64,000 nt of DNA from an uncultured Pseudomonadota bacterium (GTDB taxonomy: Bacteria > Myxococcota_A > UBA796 > SXON01): positions 62,001 through 126,000 of the forward strand of contig CAIQVJ010000028.1 in assembly GCA_903875225.1 (NCBI GenBank), read 5' to 3'. The position numbers were made by a program, and so were the translations under genes. The notes under the pieces were generated by a model. The model was not told the DNA's origin. It saw only the letters and a list, made by a program, of their open reading frames with translations, and did not search any database. This document shows positions 8,313 through 17,292 of the stretch, in pieces. Numbering within the stretch: the first letter of the stretch is position 1; the number at the start of each line of letters is the position of its first letter.

Positions 8313-9778
8313 GGCCTGGGCTCCGTGACGGGCCCAGCGGGAGGCGCACCGCTGGCGTTCGCGGTCAGCCAGGCCCAGCCCACCACGGCCGCTGCACCCT
8401 CCGCAAGCGCGACCGGGCTGATCTTGTCGAAGGTGTCTGCGTTGGTGTGGTGGTAGTCGAAGTAGTGGCTGTCGTCCGGGTGCAGCCCGCTCATGAGCAC
8501 GCCCCGCGGCTGCAGCGGGCTGATGTCGGCGCCGCCGCCCCCCTCCTCCACCGGCATCCCGAGCGGTGCGAGCGTCTGCGTGAGCCACGCCCGCTGCTCC
8601 GGGGTACCGCCCGATTCCCAGGACAGTGGAATCCCCGCGCCGAGATCACTCTCCATCGCGGCGACGTGGTGATCCGTGGCATGGGCGGCATCGTAGGCCT
8701 TGCCGCCCTCGAGACCGAATTCCTCGTTGGCGTAGAGCACGCCACGGATGGTCCGCAGGGGCTTCACCCCGGAGGTCTTCACCTCCTCAGCGATCACCCG
8801 CATCGCCTCCACCACGTGCGCCACGCCCGCGCCGTCGTCGTTCGCCCCCTGCCCCACGTCCCAACTGTCGAGGTGGGCGCCAATCAACACGACATCCGGC
8901 GTTCTTCCAGGAATCTCCGCGACCACGTTCCAACTCGGGACCGGCGGCAGGTCCTGCGACTGCACATTCAAGGTGAGCTTGACCTCCGTACCCGAGGCGA
9001 CGAGCTTCGCGATCCAGTCTGCATCCTCACCCGTGACCGCCACGGAGGGGATCTTGACCCCGCCCTCATCGTAGTGCATGCCGCCGGTGTGGAGGGTGTA
9101 CAGCGAATGTTGGGTGACCGAGCGCGTGAGCGTCGCGACGGCTCCAAACTTTGCGGCGTTCGCGGCGCCCTGGGATCGGTAGGGCACTGTGGCGCCGTAG
9201 TACTGGATCGACGGGACGCCCTGGGGCATCGCGACGTTGTACAGCACGATCTTGCCTTTCACCCCCGGGCCCAGCTCGTCGAACGAGTCGACCACCACGA
9301 CGCTCGCGGTCACGTTGCCCGAGACCGTTCCTCCGAGGCCGATGACCGCCAGGTCGCGAGCATAGGGCGCGGTCATCTTCAGCGACTCGGCGCCCCGCAC
9401 CCAGTGGCGGACGTCCACGGGCTCCAGGTGGACGCTCACCCCGTCGCGCTCGAACACGCCCTTCGCCCACACCGCAGCGTCGATCAGGGTCTGGGTGCCG
9501 GCGAACCTGTGGCTGTACTGCTCGCACAGCGCGCCGAGCGCACTGTAGGCGTGGCCAGAGGTCCGCGCGGAGGACAGCAACCGGGCCAGCGTGGGGTCCG
9601 AAGGCGTCCTGACCAGCACCGGCAGAGGTACGAAGTCGGGCCCCGGGAACGGACGCATCCGGTCCGGCGACGGCGGCAGGATGAGCGGCGCAGCCCCCGG
9701 GGGCGGCTCGGCATGGGTGGCGACGGGCGGCGCCTGGGGCGTCCTGGCGAGGGCAAGCTGGGCGAGCAGGAGGAGCAT
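8309..9778 (-). CDS. Secreted M28-family zinc aminopeptidase/carboxypeptidase
   Basis: 489 residues with a very short signal peptide (MLLLLAQLALA). A PA-domain-like insert (about 130-270) precedes the M28 catalytic core. Zinc ligands are visible as HLDSWDVGQGANDDGAG (His and bridging Asp), NEEFGLEGG (catalytic Glu followed by ligand Glu), ESDLGAG (Asp) and DYHHTNADTFDKI (His). The arrangement matches carboxypeptidase Q/aminopeptidase-type enzymes that trim peptides outside the cytoplasm. It is flanked by livF 19 bases upstream and overlaps the crotonase by four bases downstream. A link to peptide or amino-acid uptake with the LivFG ATPases is inferred only. Confidence 0.9.
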   Translation of the reverse strand: MLLLLAQLALARTPQAPPVATHAEPPPGAAPLILPPSPDRMRPFPGPDFVPLPVLVRTPSDPTLARLLSSARTSGHAYSALGALCEQYSHRFAGTQTLIDAAVWAKGVFERDGVSVHLEPVDVRHWVRGAESLKMTAPYARDLAVIGLGGTVSGNVTASVVVVDSFDELGPGVKGKIVLYNVAMPQGVPSIQYYGATVPYRSQGAANAAKFGAVATLTRSVTQHSLYTLHTGGMHYDEGGVKIPSVAVTGEDADWIAKLVASGTEVKLTLNVQSQDLPPVPSWNVVAEIPGRTPDVVLIGAHLDSWDVGQGANDDGAGVAHVVEAMRVIAEEVKTSGVKPLRTIRGVLYANEEFGLEGGKAYDAAHATDHHVAAMESDLGAGIPLSWESGGTPEQRAWLTQTLAPLGMPVEEGGGGADISPLQPRGVLMSGLHPDDSHYFDYHHTNADTFDKISPVALAEGAAAVVGWAWLTANASGAPPAGPVTEPRP

Positions 9779-9797
9779 TCGCGCAACCTACCCCGCG

Positions 9798-10508
9798 TCA
9801 ACCGCCGAGGTAGGCGGCCCGGATGGCGTCGTCGTTCAGCAGTTCGGCGGCCGGGGCGCGCTGGCGGATCGTGCCGGTCTCGAGCACGTAGCCGATGCTG
9901 GCGATCTTCAACGCCAGGTGCGCATTCTGCTCCACGAGCAGGACCGTCGTGCCTTCCTTGTGAATCTCGCGGATGGTCTCGAAGATGCCGGCGACGATGA
10001 CGGGCGCCAGGCCCAGCGACGGCTCGTCGAGCAGGAGCACCTTCGGACGGGCCATCATCGCCCGCGCGATGGCGAGCATCTGCTGCTCGCCCCCCGAGAG
10101 GGTGCCGGCCATCTGGGACAGGCGCTCCCCGAGCCGCGGCCAGATCGTCAGCACCCGGTCGAGGTCCGCGGCGATCGCGGCCTTGTCCGAGCGGGTGTAG
10201 GCGCCGAGCTGCAGGTTCTCCCGCACGGTGAGGTTCGGAAAGACCTGCCTCCCCTCCGGCGACTGCGAGATGCCCTTCACCACGATGCGATGCGGGTCCT
10301 GGCCCGCGATCTCCTCCCCATACACCTTGATCGATCCGCTCCTGGGCTGGACGAGGCCGGAGATCGTCCTCAGCAGCGAGGTCTTTCCCGCACCGTTCGC
10401 TCCGAGCAGGGCGGTGATCTCCTTGTCGGGAACATCGATGCTCACGTCGCGCAATGCGTGGATCGGCCCGTAGCTCACACACAGGTTCCGGATTTCAAGC
10501 GCGTTCAT
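9798..10508 (-). CDS. livF: Branched-chain amino acid-type ABC transporter ATPase LivF
   Basis: 236 residues, the normal length of LivF. Walker A is GANGAGKT (residues 36-43), the signature motif LSGGEQQMLAIARAMMARP, and Walker B LLLDEPSLGLAP, ending with VLLVEQNAHLALKIA, which is diagnostic of the LivF subgroup. It energises uptake of branched-chain amino acids, other amino acids or amides with LivG and the LivH/LivM permeases. The ATG overlaps the livG stop by four bases (ATGA). No permease or binding protein gene is present on either side, so its membrane partners must lie elsewhere. Confidence 0.9.
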   Translation of the reverse strand: MNALEIRNLCVSYGPIHALRDVSIDVPDKEITALLGANGAGKTSLLRTISGLVQPRSGSIKVYGEEIAGQDPHRIVVKGISQSPEGRQVFPNLTVRENLQLGAYTRSDKAAIAADLDRVLTIWPRLGERLSQMAGTLSGGEQQMLAIARAMMARPKVLLLDEPSLGLAPVIVAGIFETIREIHKEGTTVLLVEQNAHLALKIASIGYVLETGTIRQRAPAAELLNDDAIRAAYLGG

Positions 10509-11320
10509 ACACCCGCCTCCGCGCCAGCGGGATCGCCGTGGCCTTGTGCGCCAGTGTCCGTGCCCAGGTACGCCTCCACGACCACGGGATCCCGCCGGAT
10601 CTGCTCCGGCGTTCCCTCGGCGATGCGCGCCCCGTGGTCGAGCACCGTGATCCGCTCGCAGATGCCCATGACCACGGGCATGTGGTGCTCGATCAAGAGC
10701 ACGCTCACGCCGAACGTGTCCCGTACCCACCGGACGAGGTGCATCAGATCGTCCGCCTCCGAGGGGTTCATGCCTGCCGCCGGTTCGTCGAGCAGGAGGA
10801 GCTGCGGGCGCGTCGCGAGCGCGCGTGCGATCTCCAGGCGCCGCCGTAGGCCATAGGGCAAGGCGTCCGCATTCTGGTCGGCCAATGCCAGCAGTCCAAA
10901 GGTGTCCAGGAGCTTGCGCCCCTCGTCGATGGCCCGCGCCTCGTCCGCCGCGTGTCGCCCGATACGCAACACATGCTCAAAAAGTGTCGCCGTCGCATGG
11001 CGATGCATCGCAACGGTCACGTTCTCCAGCACCGTGAGCCCCGCGAACAGCCGGATGTTCTGGAACGTCCTGCCGATCCCCGAGGCGGCCACCGCCGTCG
11101 GACCCACTCCGACCAGGGACTTGCCCTGGAACAGGATCTCGCCCTCGGTCGGCAGGTAGATGCCGGTGATCAGGTTGAACACGGTGGTCTTCCCGGCCCC
11201 GTTCGGGCCGATCAGGCCCACCAGCGCGCCCTCCGACACCGAGAGGTCGAGCTCGCTCACCGCGCGGAGCCCCCCGAACCGGATGCCGGCCTTCTTGAGC
11301 TCGAGCGTGGTGCTGGACAT
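10505..11320 (-). CDS. livG: Branched-chain amino acid-type ABC transporter ATPase LivG
   Basis: 271 residues. Walker A is GPNGAGKT (38-45), followed by FNLITGIYLPTEGEILFQG and IGRTFQNIRLFAGLTVLENV, which are typical of LivG; Walker B is LLLLDEPAAGMNPSE and the switch His is in LLIEHHMPVVM. The ABC signature is atypical (LPYGLRRRLEIARAL replaces LSGGxxRxxEIARAL), which is common in LivG proteins. The C-terminal tail (GTDTGAQGHGDPAGAEAGV) is variable sequence. It lies 40 bases after a glycosyltransferase gene and overlaps livF by four bases. Confidence 0.9.
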   Translation of the reverse strand: MSSTTLELKKAGIRFGGLRAVSELDLSVSEGALVGLIGPNGAGKTTVFNLITGIYLPTEGEILFQGKSLVGVGPTAVAASGIGRTFQNIRLFAGLTVLENVTVAMHRHATATLFEHVLRIGRHAADEARAIDEGRKLLDTFGLLALADQNADALPYGLRRRLEIARALATRPQLLLLDEPAAGMNPSEADDLMHLVRWVRDTFGVSVLLIEHHMPVVMGICERITVLDHGARIAEGTPEQIRRDPVVVEAYLGTDTGAQGHGDPAGAEAGV

Positions 11321-11359
11321 GGCTACCCGGGTATCAAGGAAACAGGCGGGACGGAGCGG

Positions 11360-12406
11360 TCAGACAGAAGCGAGCAGGGTGTCGACCGCTGCCAGCGCTC
11401 GCCCGTTGTCCGTCGCGACGTACCCGGTCTGGCCCGGCAGGTTGGAGAGGAACGCGGCGACGCGCTCCTCGTCGAACGTCGGCGCCCACTCCCCGTAGCC
11501 GAGTCGGGCGAGGTATCGGGCGTTGAGCTCCTGCTCGTACTGGCCCTCGATGGGCACCGAGAACAGCGGCACCCCGAGGTGCACGCACTCGCTCATGAGC
11601 GAGAATCCTCCCCCTGCGACCGCCGCGCGGGCAGTGCGCAGATCGTCCACGAAGCCCTGCTCGGAGAACGGCCGGAGGGACACGTTCCCCTCCTCGCCCT
11701 CGCGTCCGAGCCCGTACACGCGGAAGGTGCCCGGCAGGCGCTGGAGGAATGGAACGAGCCCCGGGTTGTTCTTGCCCGTCTGGTAGACCAGGACGTGCTC
11801 CTGCGGCTCCCGTCTGGCCGCGAGCACCGCGGGCCTGAGGATCGGCGGCACGAGGGTGGTCCGCTCCTTTCGCACGGGGGGGTAGAAGAACGTGGTGATC
11901 AGGTAGTGCCACGCCCCCGGGAGCTTCACCTTCACAGCGGCTTTCGCAAGCTTGAAGCTCGGGTCATCCGCGATCTCCGGCGGGTGCGTGCACCGGTTGA
12001 TGATCTGCATGTTGTCGATCGAGAGGACGGGGAGGAAGCGGTTCAGCCCGTAGTAGTAGCTCCAGCTCTCGAAGTCGGAGATCACCACCTGGGGGTCCAG
12101 CGTGCGCAGGGCCGGGTCGAACGCCGTGGCGATGTTCTGCGCCAGGCCCATCGGAGCCTCGCCCAGGTTCGTGACCAGGCTCTTCCCCACATTGAGGACG
12201 TTGTCCTTGTAGTCCAGGTGCAACCCATGAATCTCGTGGATCGAGAACCCGGCCCGCCCGGCGAACGCGCGGGCCAGGAAGGGGAACGCGCGGTCGCTGG
12301 CGACCACGCCCACATGGTGCCCGGCGGCGAGCAGGTGCTCGATCACCACGCGGGAGCGGGTGGCGTGGCCCATGCCCTCGCCGACAACACCGTAGAGGAT
12401 TCGCAT
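11360..12406 (-). CDS. MJ1255/VC2487-type glycosyltransferase
   Basis: 348 residues, ATG start. The N-terminus MRILYGVVGEGMGHATRSRVV has the glycine-rich GxGxGHxxR loop of the GT28/MurG-like fold, and the C-terminal nucleotide-sugar region AVAGGGFSLMSECVHLGVPLFSVPIEGQYEQELNA matches the family annotated as MJ1255/VC2487 (often predicted to act on teichoic acid-like or lipid-linked sugars). Donor and acceptor are unknown. It is the first gene of the minus-strand group that continues into livG, and it diverges from the helicase gene across 47 bases. No membrane helices are obvious. Confidence 0.8.
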   Translation of the reverse strand: MRILYGVVGEGMGHATRSRVVIEHLLAAGHHVGVVASDRAFPFLARAFAGRAGFSIHEIHGLHLDYKDNVLNVGKSLVTNLGEAPMGLAQNIATAFDPALRTLDPQVVISDFESWSYYYGLNRFLPVLSIDNMQIINRCTHPPEIADDPSFKLAKAAVKVKLPGAWHYLITTFFYPPVRKERTTLVPPILRPAVLAARREPQEHVLVYQTGKNNPGLVPFLQRLPGTFRVYGLGREGEEGNVSLRPFSEQGFVDDLRTARAAVAGGGFSLMSECVHLGVPLFSVPIEGQYEQELNARYLARLGYGEWAPTFDEERVAAFLSNLPGQTGYVATDNGRALAAVDTLLASV

Positions 12407-12453
12407 TTCGCTTCCTATCGCCGCGCCCGCCCACGTTCACGTCCGGTGGTCCC

Positions 12454-14967
12454 GTGCACACGCCGGTCGGGCTACGAGAGCCCGTGCCCGACCGGATCCG
12501 TCGCTTCTTCACCGCCCGCGGCTGGACCCCCTCGGGGTTCCAGGAGGAGGCTTGGGAAGCCTGGAACCGGGGCGAGAGCGGGCTCATCCACGTGCCCACC
12601 GGATCCGGGAAGACCTACGCTGCGACGCTGGCCGCGATGCTTGAGATCGCGGACCACGGCGGGCAGATGATCTACATCACGCCCTTGAAGGCGATGGCAC
12701 GGAGCATCGCCGAGGCGCTCGCAGACGCTGCCAGCGGCATGGGCCTCAAGCTCTCCGTGGAGTCCCGGACCGGCGACACTGCATCACACATCCGCGCCCG
12801 GCAGAAGCGGAAGCCCCCGGACATCCTGCTCACGACGCCGGAGTCCCTGTCCATGCTCATGAGCGAGCCCGACGCGCCCACGCGGCTCGGGAACGTGCGG
12901 GCGTTGATCCTGGACGAGTGGCATGAGCTGCTCGACTCGAAGCGCGGAACGCAGTGCGAGCTTGCGGCCGCGCGCCTCCGGGCATTCTCCGATCGGCCGC
13001 CAGGCCGCCGGATGCAGACGTGGGCGCTCTCCGCGACGCTCTCGAACGTCGCGGAGGCAGCCCAGGCGGCCGTCGGGACCGCCGGACAGCCCACCCTCGT
13101 TCACGCGAACGTTCCGCGCCCGGTCGAACTGGAGACACTGCTGCCCACCGATGTGTCGCGGCTGCCGTGGTCCGGGCACCTGGGACTGGCGCTGCTCCCG
13201 GAGCTGGGGGCATGGCTCGATCCCGCCCGATCGACGCTCATCTTCGTCAACACCCGGGCGCAGGCCGAGCTCTGGTTCCAGGCCCTGCTTGCGAAGAACC
13301 CGGACTGGGAGCCCCAGATGGGCATCCACCACGGATCGGTCGACGCCTCCGAACGCACCCGCGTGGAGGCCGGGCTGGCCGACGGCACCGTGACCATCGT
13401 GGTGGCGACCGCTTCCCTCGATCTCGGGGTGGATCTGGCCCCGGTGGAGCGGGTGGTGCAGATCGGGTCCCCCAAGGGAATCGGGCGGCTGATGCAGCGG
13501 GCCGGACGCTCCGGACATCGTCCCGGAGCGACGTCGCGCGTGCTTTGCGTGCCGACGCACGCGCTGCAGCTGGTGGAGATCGCGGCCGTGCGCGAGGCGC
13601 TGGCGCGGCGAGAGGTCGAGGCGAGGACGCCGCTGAACGCGCCGCTGGACGTGCTCGCGCAACACCTCGTGACCTGCGCGTTGGGGGGTGGCTGGACCCA
13701 GGACGAGATGCTCGCCGAGGTGCGGAGGGCCTGGAGCTACCGCGGACTGACTACCCAGGCCTTCGATGCCGCGCTGGGCCTCGTGACCGAGGGGGGAAGA
13801 TCCCTTCGCGCTTACCCCCAGTTCCGCAAGGTCGTGCCCGATGCTGGCGTGTACCGGGTGCCGGACCCCGATGTCGCGCGGCTGCACCGCGGGAGCATCG
13901 GCACAATCGTCTCAGACGTGACGGTGAGCGTGCGGTGGCACACGGGGTCCTGGGGCGGCGGGACGCTCGGCCAGATCGACGAGGGGTTCATCAGCGGAAT
14001 CCCGCCGGGGGGCCCGTTCCATTTTGCAGGCCGCAACCTGGAGCTGGTGAGCCTGCGTGAACAGGTGGCCCTGGTGCGCCCCGGAAAGCCCCGGCGGGGG
14101 ATCACCCCACACTGGCCGGGCAACAAGCTGCCGATCTCGGGATCACTGGGCGCTGCCGTGCGGAGGGCGCTCGACCAGGGCGGCGGAGCGGCGGCCGAGT
14201 GGCTGGCCGTCGCCCCGCTCCTCGCCGAGCAGGCCCGCATGTCCCACGTCCCCGCAGCGACCGAGCTCCTGGTGGAGGACTGTGTGAGCGCCGAGGGCAG
14301 CCACCTGTTCGTGTTCCCCTTCGAGGGGCGCTCGGTGCACGAGGGGCTCGGCGCCCTGCTTGCCCTGCGCATGTGTCGACAACGCCCGCTCACCCTCTCC
14401 ATCGCGGTGAACGACTACGGCATGGAGCTGCTCTCCCCGGAGCCGCTGGCCTGGGACGAGCTGCTCACACCGACGATCTGGAGCGAGGACGGGTTGCTGG
14501 ACGACATCCTCGCGAGCGTGAACGCGACCGAACTGGCTCGACGCCGCTTCCGGGATGTGGCCCGTGTGGCGGGGTTCGTGAACCTCGGCCCGGTGCACAA
14601 GCGCAACACCGGCCGACAGATCCAGGCCTCCTCGAGTCTGCTGTTCGATGTGTTCCTACGCTACGACGTCGAAAACCCGCTGCTCACCCAGGCGCGGAGG
14701 GAGGTGCTCGAAGTGCACTTCGACGAGCGGCGCCTGCGGAGCACACTGACACGAATCAATACGTGTCAGATCGTCCGACGCACGACGGAAGGCGCAACAC
14801 CGCTTTCGATGCCGTTGATCGCAGACCGCCTGCAGGGTGACCGGGCATCCAGCCAGACAGATGCGCAACGACTGCGAAGGGCGATGGAGCCCGAGGCTCC
14901 CCGCCTGCCCCCGGGGTCACCCGGCTCCACTCCGCGAGGACGCCGTGCTGCTCGATCTCGCCGGTGA
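12454..14967 (+). CDS. Ligase-associated DEXH-box helicase (Lhr-like)
   Basis: 837 residues from a GTG; a later GTG at 12483 is an alternative. Helicase motifs are Q-motif-like GFQEEAW, Walker A HVPTGSGKT, ILDEWHELLDSKRG (the DEWH box characteristic of the ligase-associated subfamily), SATL, and motif VI MQRAGRSGHRPG. The C-terminal half carries the Lhr-type winged-helix and beta region ending in a Pro/Arg-rich tail. This family is normally encoded with a DNA-repair ATP-dependent ligase, an exonuclease and PdeM; here PdeM overlaps its 3' end by 23 bases, supporting the assignment, but no ligase or exonuclease gene is in the window. It probably unwinds DNA during repair. Confidence 0.92.
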   Translation: MHTPVGLREPVPDRIRRFFTARGWTPSGFQEEAWEAWNRGESGLIHVPTGSGKTYAATLAAMLEIADHGGQMIYITPLKAMARSIAEALADAASGMGLKLSVESRTGDTASHIRARQKRKPPDILLTTPESLSMLMSEPDAPTRLGNVRALILDEWHELLDSKRGTQCELAAARLRAFSDRPPGRRMQTWALSATLSNVAEAAQAAVGTAGQPTLVHANVPRPVELETLLPTDVSRLPWSGHLGLALLPELGAWLDPARSTLIFVNTRAQAELWFQALLAKNPDWEPQMGIHHGSVDASERTRVEAGLADGTVTIVVATASLDLGVDLAPVERVVQIGSPKGIGRLMQRAGRSGHRPGATSRVLCVPTHALQLVEIAAVREALARREVEARTPLNAPLDVLAQHLVTCALGGGWTQDEMLAEVRRAWSYRGLTTQAFDAALGLVTEGGRSLRAYPQFRKVVPDAGVYRVPDPDVARLHRGSIGTIVSDVTVSVRWHTGSWGGGTLGQIDEGFISGIPPGGPFHFAGRNLELVSLREQVALVRPGKPRRGITPHWPGNKLPISGSLGAAVRRALDQGGGAAAEWLAVAPLLAEQARMSHVPAATELLVEDCVSAEGSHLFVFPFEGRSVHEGLGALLALRMCRQRPLTLSIAVNDYGMELLSPEPLAWDELLTPTIWSEDGLLDDILASVNATELARRRFRDVARVAGFVNLGPVHKRNTGRQIQASSSLLFDVFLRYDVENPLLTQARREVLEVHFDERRLRSTLTRINTCQIVRRTTEGATPLSMPLIADRLQGDRASSQTDAQRLRRAMEPEAPRLPPGSPGSTPRGRRAARSRR

Positions 14968-15580
14968 AACTGTGCGCCTCCTGGCTGAGCGTGCGGTGCT
15001 GTGGCGCCGCACGGTGCTCGTCGCCGACGTCCACCTCGGGAAGTCCGACACGTTCCGCCACTTCGGGCTGCCCGTGCCGGACGGTGATCTGGACACCGAT
15101 CTGGCCCGCCTTTCACGCCTGGTGCTCGACACGGGAGCCGAGCGCGTCCTCGTGCTCGGGGACCTCGTCCACTCGGCGAACGGCCTGAACCCGGATGTCG
15201 TCGACCGGGTCGCCTCGTGGCGCTCCGCGCTGGATGCCGAGCTCGAGCTGGTGCCCGGGAACCACGACCGGTTCGATCCACCGGCCTCCTGGCGCGTTCG
15301 GCAGCGTCCGGACGGCCACGTGGAGGGGCCCTTCCGGTTCGTCCACCAGCCGCACACCCGAGCCGGCGTGTACACCTGGTGTGGGCACGTGCACCCCGCC
15401 GCGGTGGTGGGCCGCGGCCGGCACGCCCTGCGGTTCGCGTGCTTCTGGCTCGGCGCCGAGCAGGGCATGTTGCCGGCCTTCGGCACGTTCACCGGTGGGC
15501 TCGCCGTGCGCCCAGCACCTGGAGATCGTGTGGTGGCGGTGACCTCAGAGGGGCTGATCGCGCTCCCGGGAATGCGTTGA
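14945..15580 (+). CDS. Ligase-associated metallophosphoesterase PdeM-like
   Basis: 211 residues. The GTG at 14945 is chosen because GAGGA lies just before it and the protein then has the normal family length and start; an upstream in-frame ATG at 14837 would add 36 residues that are only read-through of the helicase gene. All calcineurin-type metal motifs are present: ADVHLGK (DxH), LGDLVHS (GDxxH), GNHDR and GHVHP. It matches the DNA ligase-associated phosphoesterase/endonuclease family that travels with the DEXH helicase. The gene overlaps the helicase by 23 bases and the following glycosyltransferase by four. Confidence 0.9.
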   Translation: MLLDLAGETVRLLAERAVLWRRTVLVADVHLGKSDTFRHFGLPVPDGDLDTDLARLSRLVLDTGAERVLVLGDLVHSANGLNPDVVDRVASWRSALDAELELVPGNHDRFDPPASWRVRQRPDGHVEGPFRFVHQPHTRAGVYTWCGHVHPAAVVGRGRHALRFACFWLGAEQGMLPAFGTFTGGLAVRPAPGDRVVAVTSEGLIALPGMR

Positions 15581-16701
15581 GCCGGGTCACGCTGGTGAGC
15601 CAGCACCACGACGCCGCCTGGGTGACCCCCGACGCGTTCATCCTGGGCGACGAGACCCGCGATGGGCTCTCCCGCGCGCTCGTGCGCCGAGGCTGGGCCG
15701 TGGACGTGCTCGTCGAGGCCGACTTCGACGCCGACATCGGGCGCGGTGGCGTGACCTGGCGGTTTCGACGGCCCGCACCCCTTTCGCGAACCATGCGGGC
15801 GTTGGGCCGAGCGGCAGGCGACCCGCACCCCCCCATCCGAAGCCTGGCGCCACACCTCCTGCGAGCGCTGCGTGAGCACCCGCCCGACGTCATCCATGCG
15901 TTCGATCTGGTCTTCTACCCGCTCCTCTGGTCGCTGGGTCACCTGGGGCCCCCGGTGATCGCCCACTTTCACGGGGGGAGCGCCGCACGGCGACCGCTCT
16001 GGCGAGCCGCTGAGAGCGCCGCCCTCGCTCGGGTGCAGCGCCTCCTGTTCACGACGTTGGAGCACGCCCGTCCCTGGATCCGCAACGGCTACCCGGCGCA
16101 CCGCGTGCGACTGGTCTTCGAGACCTCGGTCGAGCGAATGGGCCAGCACCTCCTCGAACAGGTGGACCCCGGGGTTCAGGGCGCGCCCATGATCGCGTGC
16201 GTGGGGCGCCTGGACGCGGTGAAGGACCCGATCACGACCCTCGCAGGGTTCGAGCGGTTCCTGGCGACCTCGCCTGATGCGAGCCTGCACCTCGCGTGGA
16301 CCGACGCCCCGCTCCATGCAGAGGTCGTCCGACGCGCCCGGTCCCTCGGCCCACACGTGCGCCTGCATGGCCGCCTCTCGCGCGCGGGCTCCCGCGCGCT
16401 GATCGCCCGCGCTGATGCGCTGGTCCAGGGCTCGACCCGGGAGGTGTGCGGCATCGCCGTGCTGGAGGCCATGTCGCTGGGCGTACCGCCGGTCGTGACC
16501 GACATCCCGTCCTTTCGGGCGATCCTCGGTGACTGCGGAGCCATGTTCCGCCCCGCCGACCCCGAAGGCATGGCCCGGGGCCTGGGAGCCGTTCTCTCAG
16601 ACCCGAGCCAGTCCGCGCGCTGTCGCGCGCGGTTCGACACCCTGCTCTCCTTCGACGCGCTGGCCCTCGAGGTGGAGCGCGTGTATCGGGAGCTGGTCTA
16701 G
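15577..16701 (+). CDS. GT4-family glycosyltransferase
   Basis: 374 residues from a TTG that overlaps the pdeM stop by four bases (TTGA); GTG at 15595 is the alternative. The C-terminal half is a GT-B nucleotide-sugar domain: ACVGRLDAVKDPITTLAGF, then ADALVQGSTREVCGIAVLEAMSLGVPPVVTD, which has the EX7E-type glutamates of GT4 enzymes. The N-terminal half contains IHAFDLVFYPLLWS and FHGG, a normal acceptor-domain pattern. No signal peptide or membrane segment. Its coupling to two DNA-repair genes is unexpected and is probably operon packing rather than a shared function. It ends tail-to-tail with the next minus gene, the two stops sharing CTAG. Confidence 0.85.
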   Translation: MSRVTLVSQHHDAAWVTPDAFILGDETRDGLSRALVRRGWAVDVLVEADFDADIGRGGVTWRFRRPAPLSRTMRALGRAAGDPHPPIRSLAPHLLRALREHPPDVIHAFDLVFYPLLWSLGHLGPPVIAHFHGGSAARRPLWRAAESAALARVQRLLFTTLEHARPWIRNGYPAHRVRLVFETSVERMGQHLLEQVDPGVQGAPMIACVGRLDAVKDPITTLAGFERFLATSPDASLHLAWTDAPLHAEVVRRARSLGPHVRLHGRLSRAGSRALIARADALVQGSTREVCGIAVLEAMSLGVPPVVTDIPSFRAILGDCGAMFRPADPEGMARGLGAVLSDPSQSARCRARFDTLLSFDALALEVERVYRELV

Positions 16702-17192
16702 AAGTACCAGCGCCCGCCGGCCGCGCCCATGCCGCTCACCCAGCAGCCCACAGCGCTCCCGGTGTAGTACGAGACGCCGCAGTACCCGTTGTACCCGACG
16801 TGCAGGCCCGCCTCGGCGAACACCTCCGCCGGCACCGCGTCGAACTGCAGGGCGACACCGACGCCGCCGTTCACACCCACCGTGGGCGCCACGTAGCCGA
16901 GCACCGTGTAGACACCGGCGTCCACCCCCGCGTGCCAGTAGAGCGGCAGGCGGCCAAAGCTCCAGTCCTCACCCCACGTGTGGATGTTGGATTGGAAGGA
17001 GGCCCGGACGCTGTGGTGGACGAACGAAGTGCCCGCGTAGAACGCAATACCCGCGTGGTCCGAGAGCCAGAACTTCCCCGTGAAGGCGACAGCAGGATCA
17101 CCGGTCGAAACACCGACGCCGAACTTCTTTTCGGTGCCGACATCGGAGCCGGCGTGAGCGAGTTGGGTGCACAGGAGGAGAGTGGTCAGCAT
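16698..17192 (-). CDS. Small secreted, probably outer-membrane, protein of unknown function
   Basis: 164 residues with a short signal peptide (MLTTLLLCTQLAHA). The mature part alternates hydrophobic and polar residues, is rich in Gly, Tyr and Trp, and ends in Phe, a pattern typical of small beta-barrel outer-membrane proteins. Three cysteines are seen (one in the signal). The last about 35 residues are unusually rich in Gly, Tyr, Cys and Trp. It is separated by 100 bases from the lipoprotein and radical SAM genes upstream on the same strand. I do not recognise a family. Confidence 0.7.
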   Translation of the reverse strand: MLTTLLLCTQLAHAGSDVGTEKKFGVGVSTGDPAVAFTGKFWLSDHAGIAFYAGTSFVHHSVRASFQSNIHTWGEDWSFGRLPLYWHAGVDAGVYTVLGYVAPTVGVNGGVGVALQFDAVPAEVFAEAGLHVGYNGYCGVSYYTGSAVGCWVSGMGAAGGRWYF

Positions 17193-17292
17193 GGAGGCTC
17201 CGGGGAATGCGGCAGTTGAGGGGAAATGGGACCGGGGAAGCCCGATCTAACGGTCCAACCGCCGCCCGTCACGCATGAAATCCTCGCCGGGC

